Shown: in pieces, positions 39,160 to 51,760 of the stretch | Layout of the letters: the number at the start of each line of letters is the position of its first letter | Position numbering within the stretch: the first letter of the stretch is position 1 | Origin: Dirofilaria immitis | Taxonomy: Eukaryota > Nematoda > Chromadorea > Rhabditida > Onchocercidae | Assembly: GCA_024305405.1 (NCBI GenBank) | Contig: JAKNDB010000109.1 | Location: forward strand, 3,348,001 to 3,412,000 | DNA: 64,000 nucleotides | Direction of reading: 5' to 3' | Notes under the pieces: generated by a model | Seen by the model: the letters and a program-made list of their open reading frames with translations, nothing else | Told to the model about the DNA's origin: nothing | The model's database searches: none | Program-made: the position numbers and the translations under genes

Positions 39160-41710
39160 AATCTAACAAAAAATCTTTTACCCCTGCAACAGTGATGGAA
39201 AAAATAAAACTTTCCGAGAAGAATGCAACCGAACAAAAGTTTCTACTCTACCATAATAGGAGTGTTAATTTGAAAGCAATTTAAAAGCACTGAAACAATT
39301 TGCAAAAATCAGTGACCTTTTTTAAAAGCTGAAAATTACCGAAAGAACTTTTAAAATAAAACATAGAATTAGGTGGGAAGTCAGAAATGCTGAATTAATT
39401 TTATTATCCAGATTATTAACAAGTAACATTTAGTAATAAATTGCTAATTTTTATAATCCGAAATAAATTTTGTAATTAATACAGTAACAAGAGCTTCCTA
39501 GAAAAACAGCAATGTAAGACAAAGCAAAATCAATTTGTCAGATTCATCCGGAGGTACTCAGGAAATATTAACACAAGATTGTATTCACATAGTGCAACAA
39601 TTAACATCGGAAATGTCATTTTCAACAGAAGCACTCCTGACTACATGTCAGAACGGGAACAAACTCAACTCATTTTTTAAGGCTTTTTGAAAAAACAGTT
39701 CAGGAGTAAATGGTAAACTTGGATTATGGATCAGATAGCAGGGAAAGTAAATCTAGAAATCAATGGAAGCAGTGAAAGTTCTTCAAAGACGCAATTTCAT
39801 TGCAATGAACTTTTGAATTCATTATTTATTTAATAACTATTAAATTTTAGCTCAAAAATAATTGAAATCAATAAGCATAATATTTAAGAAGGAAGATCCG
39901 ACGGAATGAAGTGAGCTGCACTGGTTAATCACATCTTTGTTTAATCACAACAGTGTTTAATCTCTATTTAATTTGAAAGGCCAACAACAATTGAAGTTCA
40001 AATTCGAAACTACATCAAACAGCAGTTCAGGAATGTGAAAAAATCATAATGGAATGGCAACTGTTCAGAAAAACACTAATATAACGGCCCGGACGACTGT
40101 GGAGTTTGTAGCAGTTAATTCAGTGAAGCTATTTGGAACAAAGAGATTCAAGTATCAATAATCAGATGTGTTTTTATCCATTTTCACTCAAAGATGCTTG
40201 CGAAACTTTCACGAGAGTAATCATACAAGCAACAAAGAAGCGGAACATCTAAAAACTCAAAAAATAGCAAAATTGACATGGGAAAAGACGATAAGTGAGA
40301 TAGCAGAATATAATTTTGACAAGTTAACAATGAAACATATGCATTTAAACTCAAAGTTACAACAAGTTAAAGATGTGAGTTCTTGAAGCTGGAAAGTATA
40401 AATCGCCAGCAACGTATATACTTCACTCCAAAGCAACTCAGTCTTTCATTGATTGAATTGAATATTGAAGAAAATTCTTCCTTTAAACTTGCTTATCCTT
40501 TCATTTAAACGAGACAAATCGTATGGTAATAAAGAAAAACTCTAAATCAGTAAAAGGAAACAATGGGAGGGAACAGTCTTCAACTGGAAAGGCAAAGCAC
40601 CATAGAGCAAACATTGAGTATAAAGAGTTTAAAAATCATAAGAAATATGGATGTAAACGGGCAACAACAGAGATAACCCGAATTACAGATCAATTCTATT
40701 TTATCAGCAAAACGATTGTAAATAAGGTATATTTGATCGACAGAGCAAATTTTCCAAACGTATGCAAAAAATAAGGCATACGTACAGAAGCACCTCCAAA
40801 AATTTTTCCCTGGTCAGGAAATTCGAAGCGCTTCTATATAAAATTCATCTCTAACCTCCAAAATATTTGATCATAGTCCTTTTATATCAATACACTAGAT
40901 TTTAATGACATTATGTCAAAATAGCACCTATTTTTTTAATTTTTACTTTTCTGAAACTGGCATTCATTTTCAAATAAAAGCGAAAAGTAAAAAAATTTAA
41001 ACGACATAAACTTGATAAATAAACAATCAAAGAAATTCATTTACCGCACTGTTTTCTTCCTTGTGCATGAAATATCGCATTTTTCTTAATCGTAGTGTTG
41101 TTAAGTATCTTCTTCATCTGAAAAATTGTAAGTTCATCTGACAAGAATTTTAATGTGATTACACAGAAATCAAGAACTGCATCTTGAAAAATTATTAATT
41201 TTAAAAGAACTTCAGTCAAATTTAAAATTAAAATTCACAAGGTGAGTCTCTCGATATCTCTCGCATTGCACTATTTCGGTATTGGAAAACAGAAGTTTAA
41301 ATATTGCGACTCAATACTTTCTGATACAATGTAACGATGACAAAATAAAAGTTTTATTTCTCATAAAAGCGAACACTACCAAAACGGAATTTTGCCTGAT
41401 ATCTTCCTCGTTGTGCAAAAATGAATCCCCAGTTAGTATACATGCATCACCACTGCCTAAAACAGTTACACAATGATTTTGAAACTCAAAAACATCGTAG
41501 ATGCCTTACTCTAAGATCGTATTTTTTTTTTTAAAACTTTACTAACCGTACTCCAAAATACCACAAAAAGTGTGATACATGCGAACAGAATACTCCTTCC
41601 TAGAGTAAGAAGATGTGTACAAATGTACACTGGAAACACCTGCGCCCCAAATCCTTGAAAGCCTATAGTAATAGTAGTCAAAACGATCCGTAATATCCAG
41701 ATTTGTATCA
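39160..41710. other. Purine-rich tract with coding-like fragments
   Basis: The plus strand is rich in A and G from about 39480 to 40790. It contains open stretches in shifting frames, for example 39504-39690 (reading QEILTQDC and VQQLTSEMSF), 40168-40386 (WEKTISEIAEYNFDKL) and 40523-40774 (SVKGNNGREQSST). The 40168-40386 frame includes a good donor (AAAGAT|GTGAGT) but no partner exon in phase was found. Purine-rich DNA gives Lys/Glu-rich frames by chance, so this may be nothing, or a decayed gene. Confidence 0.25.
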
Positions 41711-41862
41711 CTATCGAATAGGAAAGAAGAAAAACTCTGCACCTAAAAGTAATAGGGGCTTAGATGAACACAAAGACAGCTCGAACGCATTGCTGTAGAA
41801 TCGCTAGCATGGCAAACTAATCCCGAATCCATTCAATTGAGAAACAATGGAAACACAAGTAT

Positions 41863-43898
41863 TTACAATGACGAATTCAATATTTTATGCTTACTTTGTT
41901 CACAGTTTTTATCATGAATAGCTGTGAGACCATTAGTGTAATTCGGTTTCCTACTACTTGTAATATCCAGGAAGTGACGTGCAATATTTGGATCGTTGTA
42001 AGTTGAAATATGCAGCAACTCTCTAAGACATGCATTTTCTGTTGTCAGCCTTGCAATTAACTGCAACAAATTTTTCTTTTTATTTTTAAATGAAATGACG
42101 AAAGACAAAGAAGGAAATCAGCAATAATTTAATATTATGTATGACTTATTTGCCTTCTCCGATGGAACCAATTCGTTTGATTAAGCTGAAGTGAATCGCC
42201 AGTTGCATTATGGAAAACATTTCAATGTGATGAAATAAGGAATGAGGTTTACAAATTATCAGCTACTTTTAAAACAGATTAAGTCCAAACTGACTAGATG
42301 GGACATTAATTTAAGCTTAATATATGGAATTTCAAATTTTACATTAAACCATAGAAATCTGAACAAAAAGTAGCAGTTCCAAAGAGTCAGCTATTTCTTT
42401 TTGAAAATAGCCTTCATCAACTGAACTAGGAAACGAAATAATGACCTCTTGATCATGATTCGAAATGCTTTCGCCATCCTCAAGACATTCATTCAATAAT
42501 CTTGAAAGATTGACGATTTTTTCCTTTGCAGAAACTTCACATTTCTTGTTATCCTCCTGCAGAAATTTATTGATACTATTTCAAATAAAATGTAAAGAAT
42601 TTCAAAAAAGCGGGAAAAACGAAAACAAATGTAATGAATGAATTTACTAATTATTTTTATTGTAAAAATGAATCATAAATACTCTTACTTACTGTGACTA
42701 AAGTTCGAAATGGTGGAATAAACTGCTTCGCAAGCTTTGTTACAATATCCCTGTGTTTCTGCATTACTAACTGTAGGGTATTTTCACAATCTTCCAATGC
42801 TTGTCGAAGTTCCCTAAAAATTTCATAACAGTTTTCGGCGATTTTGAGTAAATTTGATATTATAAAATTCGAAAGATAAATTTCATTTTATTTTCCATAC
42901 ACTGTGACCTGTAGTCATATAGATTTTTCTTTTTATATCTGGAACTATAGACAAATGTGGCATTCGGCAAAGAGTCCAACAAAGAATGAGTGAATCATGT
43001 ACATCAAATCAAAAGTGAGATACCTGCCAGTTAATGGCATATCAAAAATTTAGTTATTGAGTAAACAGAAAAACGCCAAATGGATCAATTCTAGTTCATG
43101 ACATACCTGTTCTCTTGCTGTAACTGCAAAATTTGTCGATTTTCATGTTGCAAGTTTGCAACAAGTACTTTGCGACCTTGCATTCGCCAACAATCATTCA
43201 TATTGGCTACCTCGTCTTGATACTAAAACAAGATTCCTCAAACAATAAGTATGCAATTCTTCCGCAAGCTCTTCAGACAATAACGATGGTAGCGCTAGTA
43301 TTGGTTCCGATTATTAAAGTTGCAATTTCGAATGTACTTGCTATAGAAATGTTTCATTTTTTCTTTAGTATAACGAAGAGCTACTTAAAAAGTTTAAGTG
43401 TTTTTTAATAACTTTTACCAGAAATACAAAAACAATTTTCACCTATAGTTCCTGCTCAATTCTTTGATATAAATCATGCTCATTCTTTGTTCGTATTATA
43501 AGAGATTATTTCAATTTAATTTTCCAAATATCTTTTAATAATATTTTCTTGCTATATTTGAAAAAATAGGAATCAAAGTCTATCTAATTATAAATATGTA
43601 ACATTCTTTTACCCACAACATCCTGAAAAAGCGGATTTTAATGTACATAGAGAATTCAATCATACAGACAATAAGTGAAGCAGAATTAAGTCCTCCATAT
43701 TACTTTAATGTTTAATATCTAAATTAACAATTACATAACACTTTCAAAAAGTCTGCTTACTTCTTTCATACCAGAAATTTTGTCATTAACAATCTGGCTT
43801 TTTGCGAGCGCACTATCTGTAGCATGTTCACGCGTTTGCAAATTGATGACAAGCTGACGCATATCAGCCATTAACTGACCGATACTTGCCGAACCCAT
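41863..43898 (-). CDS. SIKE/FGFR1OP2-family coiled-coil protein
   Basis: Five exons, 43898-43761, 43222-43107, 42813-42693, 42556-42446 and 42060-41863, join in phase to give 227 residues. Human members have 207-253. The ATG follows directly on a TTTTTAG acceptor, typical of a trans-splice or UTR splice site. The product is helical throughout. Family-like stretches are LADMR-type N-terminal heptads with NDKISGMKEYQDEV, then NLQHENRQILQLQQENRELR, a LVMQKHRD helix, and ENACLRELLHIS. The last aligns without gaps to the ENKGLREIL segment of FGFR1OP2 across the exon 4/5 junction, which supports the unusual GAG|GTCATT donor. In animals these proteins belong to the STRIPAK phosphatase-kinase complex and work as dimeric coiled-coil adaptors at cytoskeletal and membrane sites. 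The C-terminal tail (SSRKPNYTNGLTAIHD) is divergent, and an alternative last exon is possible. Confidence 0.85.
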
Positions 43899-44317
43899 CG
43901 CTAAAAACAAAATAGAAATAACGCTTTATAATGAAGACGATAATGCATGAATAAAATTGACAGAGAACTGAACTAAAACCTCAGAAAAAGATGAAACCCC
44001 TGTTAATAGTAACTTTTATCAAATTTTTTACTGAGATAATGATGCATATAATGATGCATGAAGTTTGCAAATAATTAAGTCAATATATAAACGTTCAAAG
44101 AATTTCAATCAAGTCAATCCTTATTAGCAATAAGCGTTAACAAATATAGAAAACTTACAAAGTTGTTTTGCTGGTGGAAGTGGTAATTACTCTATTTCAT
44201 CCCGTTTCTTCTTTTAGGAAATTTGAGATCTAAAACAAAAATATTGATCGAAACAAAGTCTCCTTCCCTCCCCACCCTCCAATCACGCCTATAATGAAAT
44301 TGCCGTAATAACAACTG

Positions 44318-44348
<31 letters not shown>

Positions 44349-44603
44349 CATACATACATTACATACATACATGCATACATACATACATACATACATACAT
44401 ACATACATACATACATACATACATACATACATACATACATACATACATACATACATACATACATACATACATACATACATACATACATACATACATACAT
44501 ACATACATACATACATACATACATACATACATACATACATACATACATACATACATACATACATACATACATACATACATACATACATACATACATACAT
44601 ACA
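44318..44603. repeat. Long (ACAT)n microsatellite
   Basis: About 285 bases of ACAT/CATA tetranucleotide, interrupted only near 44358 (one unit shortened) and 44371 (CATGCATAC). It begins about 420 bases upstream of the start codon of the SIKE/FGFR1OP2-like gene. All the apparent Met-Tyr-Val-Cys or Thr-Tyr-Ile-His open frames here come from the repeat. Confidence 0.97.
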
Positions 44604-47014
44604 CAACCCAATTCCTATCAAACTGCATAGGAATCGAACAGCACTGCCCAATAATTCAGCCAGTCGCTGTGCAAACATTTCATCCCCTACGTGGTCTTAG
44701 TTGAAATTGGCAAAACTAAGTTTATTGAGAAGGATCAAAAATTTGCTTAGAAGGAAGTCCAGCGTCTTATAAATGACTAGTACCCAAGAAATTGTCAGGT
44801 CCAAATTAGAATTTAATCCGAATCTACAGATTATATCTCCAACATTACCTCTTTTATCTAAAGCAACAAAATATTCGAATCACGCGAATAACTTGTCCAA
44901 AATTGTAAATTAGATGAGTTCCTTTATATAATTTGCAGATTTTGATGAATTCACCTAACAGAAAATAGTTTCAAATATTGATTGAGAAATAAAACTACGA
45001 ATTATAGGTATTAATATTCAGGAATATTCATGAATAGGTATATAAATAATTGAACGCATCATTCAAATCTTTGATCAACATGAAAAATAGTGGCAGTCAG
45101 TTTTTTTTTTTTTTTTTTTTAAATTTATTTCTTTAATTGATAAAGAAATATTGATTGATTTCTATAATTCATAATTTTATTTGTCGATTAGAGTTTGGAG
45201 CTGTCGTTTTTATTATTACTGTTATTCCAACTTCATAGACTCCGGCTTCTTAGGACTAGAAAAGATAACAAATAAACTAAGAAGTTTCGAAATAAGTAAA
45301 ACAAATGCTAAGATAGGCATTGCAAAAATGAAAATTAATCTTAAAGTGGAGTTAAATCTAATTTTGAACGAATTCCTCATTATATTCAACATTTCTTATT
45401 TCAGAGCACACAAGCTTTTCTTGCCCTTAACATAATCCAAATATATCAATAATTTCTTAATGGATTAAAATTACGAATCTCGTAAACCTGTGTATTGAAT
45501 TTTACTTAATCCATGAATTGCGAAAAAGAATATTTGTTGAAATTTTAGTAAATTTTCCTCCTAATTTTCTGAGTGTTAAAAAAAAAAAGTTGTGCAGAAG
45601 GAACGCTAAATTTATTTACATCAAGTTGATGTAGATTAAGGAATATGAAATGCCACACGTACATTATCTTTATTAATATTCTCAATAATATAATACTAAG
45701 TAGAAAAGGCCTAAGACAAATGCAAAAGAAAAAAAAAAAGGAAGGAACTATAGCGCTTATACTTTGTATTATCCTATGTACTAAACTGTTTGAAGTATTT
45801 CTTCTTTTGTTGATTTTAGTAAAAATTATAAAAGTTTTCAGAAAATGCATTGAATGTTCATAGCAAATGCTTGAATTTTTCCGTATTTCACTCTCTGCTA
45901 CCTTATGTTACCGTCGAAATGATCCTTTAACACGGTATATTGCCATTTTTAAAATTAGAACTCTATTATAATAGATTTGAGACTAAATCATTCTTTTTTT
46001 CAGGAGCAGCCGACAGAAGCAGCAAAATGTGAAGCTAAATCAATGTCAAATCAACGGTATATTTTGCTTATCATTTTTTCTTTTTTGTTTTGATGATTTG
46101 CAAATATGATTTGTAGTCATTGTTGATGACTGAAATATGATTATTAGGCATAAAAATATTCGGTGGAAGTTGAAACGAAAAAAATCTCATTCTTGGAATG
46201 AGACTTAATTAATTAATTGCTTACAGCACAAATTTACACACATCTGGACTGAATGTTTATTGAAAAACTAGCCTTGCTAGATTCCTAATTTCTTTAACTG
46301 AAAACCTGAACTAACTTTTTGTCTGAATTCGAAATTAAAAATCAAATCTCTTCAGCTTATATATATTCCTAAGCATCAACGTTTGCCCGCACAGATCTAG
46401 CGGATACTAAGATATTTCACAACCATTAAATACGTAGCGACATTAAACTTTAACTGATCTATCTGTCGATGGAAATTGCTGATAGCAAGTTAAACTCTGT
46501 GCAAAGAGCTTCACTTTCGGAATCTGCTATTTATTCACATAGTTATTACATGAAATCTACTTGAAAAAGGCGGTCAAGAGACCTGTACAGAGATTTCATT
46601 TTATGTTAAAATCAACAAATGATTTGCAATGAAAAGATTGGATCATTTCGATATTTTCTACTACACTGTTTTTGAATTTTCAGTGATAGCAAATTTTTTT
46701 TTTTGATTCTGTTATTTCAGAGAAAGAAAGAGAAGAAATAGCAAACGACCAAGAAGTTTATCGAATTAAGAATGTTAAAAACAACAACAGGTAAAGTTTC
46801 AATGCGAAATGATACAGGAAATAAGTTTCGAGTTTTTGTTAGAAATAAGAGATAAATAAGAAGTGAACCAATTTGAAATTAGAACTTTCATAATTTATTG
46901 AATTTCATTTTTCGCTTTTTACTTTAATTTTTCCACCATCTACTGTTCCCTATTCTGAACCAATTGTCTGTTATTATAACAGATTGCCTGTTACTTTAAC
47001 AGTATAGTTTTCTT
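44604..47014. other. Intergenic tract, possible upstream exons
   Basis: Includes a 20-base T run near 45102-45120. Two plus-strand segments have exon-like borders: 46004-46056 (TTTTTTCAG acceptor, GTATAT donor) and about 46721-46791 (TTATTTCAG acceptor, GTAAAG donor). They can be joined in one frame to the gene at 47055, but a second frame also reads through both and then stops, so they are not assigned. Confidence 0.3.
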
Positions 47015-47054
47015 TATAGCTAAGCAAAAAAAAAATTTCACATTCAGAATAGAA

Positions 47055-47730
47055 ATGAATGAATTTAGCAGTAAGCAACAATTCGATAAAGTACATAAAA
47101 CAACTCCACAACAACAATCACCACAAGAGAAGCTGCTACAACTTTCCGATAAGTCAACAACATGCTTTGTACGATTAGCATCATTCGGCACGCAAACTAC
47201 TGTAATTCTTTCTTTTTCTTTGAACTGATTTTTGCATAACGATAAAATTCAGCCTTGCTTTTAGTTATTTTCAAATGATTGTTATGAAATTTATAATCGC
47301 TGATGATTACTTTCGAAAATTATTTGCTACGACTTTCTAGCCTACTTATTTTCACGTTTCTCTCAATTTCTGTACCAGCGAACATCGAATATGATCATTT
47401 GCATAGCTACAAAAAATAAATAAATTAATCAGTCAAAACTGAAAGCAAGCTGATTCTGAGAATCTTAACGTGATAGCTGATTTTCAAAGCAGAGTTAACA
47501 ATTTATAATTATATTTCAAAGCATGCCTTTTTATGAAAAATATAATCATTTAATGCAGCAATCAATCTACAATCTATCTCGAGAGATTTAGTACTTTTGG
47601 ATTTTCAACTCTCAAGATTTAGGAAGAATGGAAATTTAAAATGACAATAGCGTCCAAAGCTACCCAAACGCCGTTATTCACCATTGAAAAAGAAGGAATT
47701 AATGAAAAAGCGAAAGTGAAGAACATCTGA
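47055..47730 (+). CDS. Hypothetical small Gln/Thr-rich protein
   Basis: Two exons, 47055-47201 and 47623-47730, join in phase 0 (ACTACT|GTAATT donor, GATTTAG acceptor) to give 84 residues from the ATG at 47055. The frame is open upstream to a TTTAACAG acceptor at about 47001, so the protein may be longer. The first exon has a Gln-rich run (TTPQQQSPQEKLLQL). ASFGTQTT at the end of the first exon and ASKATQTPLF in the second share an ATQT-like pattern. There is no signal peptide, helix across the membrane or known domain. I do not recognise it. The evidence is splice phase and composition only. Confidence 0.35.
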
Positions 47731-48321
47731 AGGTACAATTTTTCTTTTCTTGTACTTTGCCTGGTATGACAGTACAAATAGGCGCATTGCAAGCAAGTAA
47801 AAAGTAGATATTATTATGCATTCATTAAAATATTCACCATAGTCGCCAAAATATGAAATTAAAAGGATTTTAGCACTTATTACTTTTTCTAAGTCTGTCT
47901 AATCAGTAAGCTACTGAATAAAAAAATTAGTTTTAGATAAAAAATAAAAGGAAAAAAATACAGATAATAAACACTTAATAACCCTACCATAAGGAATCTA
48001 AGATTCTATAGCTCTTACTGCAAAATCCTGACCGGTCATCTTTGATATCTAATATCATGTATATTTTTCCAGCTTCAAGCATGGAAAGATGCAAAATTTT
48101 TGTAACAAATCAACTTATAGCTCAGTGCTTTCACACTCCCAATTATACGAAAGCATGGCGTTCAACAGCAAATTATTCTTCTACTAAATCTTAAAATTTT
48201 CAATTTACAGAATTAAATTATATTAACATTGTTTGGAATGGGCAAATTTAACGAAATGAATGATACACAATATTCTGTACAGCAAATGATTACAAAGTAA
48301 TTTCTTTCGGAATGAGATTGA

Positions 48322-48744
48322 CTAACACGGCAATACAGCTGAAATAGGCGGAATAGGTGCAGTCAAATCGTATCTTACATATTCAAAGCAGAGAATTAAT
48401 AGAATCACAGCCTCTATAACGGCCAAAACGAATCGCAGAATACTAACATAATCCACAGAGACTTCAACTTTTTCAGAAATCATTGTGTATGCAGCTAAAG
48501 GCCAGGATATTATAATTAGTGTGATTATAATTTCAATAACCAAAGAAATGACCGCTACAAAACTGAAAAAATAAACATAATTTTAATTTCAAGATAGCAA
48601 TTAAATATCTTGCTAATCAAAAATAAGGAGCGAAACTTACGTTCTTCGTATCCGTATACATATAATACATGAAACAATACTAAAAATCCACATAAATGTC
48701 ACAATAATAACACCAGGGCCAACACCAAGTATAAGTATAGACAT
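48322..48744 (-). CDS. Small three-helix membrane protein, unknown function
   Basis: Two exons, 48744-48641 and 48562-48322, join in phase (AGAAC|GTAAGT donor, TTTTTTCAG acceptor) to give about 114 residues. The start ATG is preceded by TTCTGCAG|AAG, a likely trans-splice or UTR acceptor. Hydrophobic segments cover about residues 3-30 (ILILGVGPGVIIVTFMWIF), 37-62 (VIEIIITLIIISWPLAAY) and 73-94 (VLAVIEAVILLILCFEYV). A basic patch (CIRIRR) follows the first. The tail is short and Pro-rich (APIPPISAVLPC). The pattern of short multi-pass proteins with one intron matches the gene at 13630-14310, but the two sequences do not look homologous. No family recognised. Confidence 0.6.
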
Positions 48745-49502
48745 CTTCTGCAGAATTCAAAAATGTACAAAAAGATGTGCAATTTATTCATGATAAAGAG
48801 AAAAGAAAAAAGTCGCAAAACGATTACAAGAAATGAGTTTTTCATTAGTCATACAAATAATTGTCTAAAATATCTCATTCACAAGTTTCAGTTTCGAGAA
48901 AATGAGACATATAAATGATTAGATCGAAAATTTTAGTGGAAAAGTAGCGTAATATTACAGCTTCTGTTATTCGCCGCTACAAGGCTCCTAACAATTACCG
49001 TATTCCATGTCATGTATGATTATGCGTAAACTCTTACTAAAACATTACTCAAGCTAATTTTGGATCTTTTTTCTGAGCACGGAAAGTCAACCAAGAACTA
49101 ATTGAACATCATTCTACACCAACTAGGCGTTAAATACATACGTTACTATAGAAACACTGGCACAACAAATACGACTGTTCTTTCAGTCTGCTTGAAGAGA
49201 TTAGCAGCTATCATTTACTTATAAAGTTTATTAAATCATTATAACAGCTTACTGACTTATTTAAGACTAGAATTTGACGACTTATATATAGACATTCCGA
49301 AACTTCATGAATGATGCTCTTGTTTCATGCATTTCTTCACAACCAGGTATAATGCTTTGCAGAAATCAGAACATCCAAAGCCAGTGATTAATTAGCCAGT
49401 GTGCGTGATGCACAGAATTGTTCTTCAACAAAAAATCATATACACTTAATTGACCAAAAACATTAAATGTTAGATTTTCAAAAGATTGTTTCAAATTCAA
49501 AC
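48745..49502. other. Intergenic, nothing recognised
   Basis: Upstream flank of the small membrane-protein gene. No coding frame, RNA gene or repeat was identified. Confidence 0.5.
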
Positions 49503-49985
49503 TTGATGTTGTGGAAGCATTATTATTTTACGAGATTTGGTTTGATGGGACTTGAACTGGGTGAATTCGTTGCTATAACCGTTTTTAAGTCTTTGGGTGG
49601 ATGTGACGTCAGGATTTATGTCACTTTGGATAAAGTTTTTTTTCTTTGGTCGGTGGTTGTAATAAATCACCGTTTTGATTTGTGCTGGGCAATAAAACGA
49701 CGCTTTATTCGACGCAATACGGATACGAACAATGAAATCAAATATCAACGAAAAAGAATAATGAGTAAAAAGTGAATAGAACGAGACGATGATCCAAATT
49801 AGATAAAAGCAAAGCATCCCTCTTGTTGAAAAATTGCCATATATATACTATCATAATTGGGTGGTACAACAAATATTCAATATATGATTGATTGAAATAA
49901 GAAACTCTGACATAGGATAGATTTAGATAAGCGATAGTAATTTTACAGTTCCTTTGAAGATGATTCATAGGAAGGAAAATTATTT
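49503..49985 (+). repeat. Dispersed repeat, copy 2
   Basis: Direct-orientation relative of 3950-4380. The aligned parts include GATTTGGTTTGATGGGACTT near 49535, a GTGGATGTGACG region near 49595 (GTGGATATAACG in copy 1) and the terminal AGATAAGCGAT block near 49929. This copy is about 50 bases longer in its central part. Open frames across it are not conserved in the other copy, so it is treated as a non-coding repeat. Confidence 0.6.
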
Positions 49986-50029
49986 CTTCCTCATATTTTG
50001 ATAGCATTTGAGTAGTTTTTGTAAGTTTT

Positions 50030-50859
50030 TTACATCCCGTCTTTCTCTTCTGATTTAAACCTGGTAAATTATCAAGCCCAGAAATAATGATATCACCAAT
50101 TAATTTAATAGTGCCTTATCAAAATTTTTTTAAACTGAATTATGAATTGAACCCAATTTTACGATTATCTGAAACTGATATTTAAATTTAATATGTATCT
50201 TCGCCTATTTCATTATTCAGGTTATGAACACGGTTTGGGATAGGGAAAATTGAAAGTTTTTCGGAAATAGGTTTCTTGAACAGTATGTAAGAAATTATGT
50301 AACTTATGAAATTTTGAAGGAAAAATTTTCCTAATTCTTGAATTTTTCTTAAAATTTTTTGGATTACTGAATAATTGTTAGGATTTTCAAATCCTTTTCT
50401 TACTTTTGTATTTATTTGTGAAGAATTTTTGATCTTTTAGAAAATTTTTTGAAATTTTTCGAATTTAAAATTTTTGTCAAATATTTGATTTTCTTTGAAT
50501 GTTCCGTATTTTTCAAGTTGCTTTAAATCTTGAATTTTTCCTTTGAGTTTTTCCGATTTTTAAATATTTTGAAAATTTTTAAAACTTTTTGGTGCCTCAG
50601 GTTTTTCATTAATTCTTTCGAACTTTTGCTTCTTTTTCTGCATTAATTAATTTTCAGAATTTTTGTTTTTAATTTTCTTTGAATTATTTTGTAATTTGAA
50701 TTTCTTTTTCAATTTTTTAAAATTACTTTCTAATTATTTGAATTTTCGATTTTTTGATTTTAATTTTTTCGTATAATTTCGCTGCTTGAGTTTTTATCGC
50801 ATGTTCTTTTTCGTAATTCCCTTTGCAACTTTTAGATGCTTCTATTGATATTTTGTTAA
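50030..50859 (+). other. T-rich low-complexity tract
   Basis: Strongly strand-asymmetric: the plus strand is dominated by runs such as AATTTTTCTT, AAATTTTTTGG and GAATTTTTC. No gene was found. Confidence 0.6.
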
Positions 50860-51760
50860 CTGCGTTTTCCTGACGTTTTTGATCACTTACTACCTACTAC
50901 GTTTTTTTTTGTTAACCTTTCTTATTTCATATTTATTTCAATTGCTTGTTGTTAATGTACGCTTTTTGCAGTTTTAGTAATTGCATTCTTTTTATTAATT
51001 TTATTTATTGAGCAATATTTCGGATTACTTATAGCTATGTAACCTATTTTGTATGTCTGGGTTCTAAATGCATTTCGGGTTGCATCTAATTACTTACTGC
51101 ATGCTTTTTCATTTATTGCATGATTTTTGTTAGCTTTATTTATATTAGGTGATCTTTTCCAGTATTTACTACTTAATGAATGATAATTCTTTTCTTGCTT
51201 TATTTGTCACACGCAATTTTTTCCATTAACTTATGGATAGTTTTCATAGTTCGTTTTTCATTCTTTCGCATATTTGACGTTCTTTTTACTTTTACTTGTT
51301 AGATAATTTTATTATTTCTACTTCTTTGTTTGGAGTTATTTATACTCATCGCATGCTTTTCGTTAATTTTTCTTACTGCCTTCCTGATGAATAGATTTTT
51401 CGTAATTTAACTTATTGCATATCATTCTTTGCTTTACTTATTTCCTTGTTTCATGCATTTTCGGGTAATTTTAATTATTGCATAAGTTTTACTAAATTTA
51501 CTTTCTTTGCACTTATTTCTTCCTGGTACATGTCCTCTCCATATATATATATATACATACATATTTTATTCATTGCATGCTTTCTTGTTTATTCTTTATT
51601 TATGCCTGCTTTTTTTAATTCAAATTTTTAGATAGCTTCAATTTTCAAGCACTTCTGCTTTTCGCATGCTTTTTCGTTAACTTAATTTATTACATATCTC
51701 TCTGTTCACCCTATTTATTGCATGCAACTTTGATCTTCACTCGGATTTTTCTTTAGATTT
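50860..51760 (+). repeat. Degenerate repeat field around a TTGCATGCTTTTTCGTTAA-like unit
   Basis: Variants of TTATTGCATGCTTTTTCGTTAA recur roughly every 30-60 bases, for example CTGCATGCTTTTTCATTTAT (about 51099), TCGCATGCTTTTCGTTAATT (about 51350), TTGCATGCTTTCTTG (about 51575), TTCGCATGCTTTTTCGTTAA (about 51661) and TTATTGCATGCAAC (about 51716). Spacing and sequence are irregular, as in an old decayed minisatellite. A (TA)n run is embedded at about 51541-51555. Confidence 0.5.

Noticed and set aside
44289..44700. Long open frames of repeating Met-Tyr-Val-Cys or Thr-Tyr-Ile-His on both strands
   Set aside because: They arise only because the ACAT repeat has no stop codon in these frames; nothing outside the repeat supports a gene.
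49467..50007. Open frames of about 100 codons on both strands at the second repeat copy
   Set aside because: They are not conserved in the first copy at 3950-4380, so they are not taken as genes.
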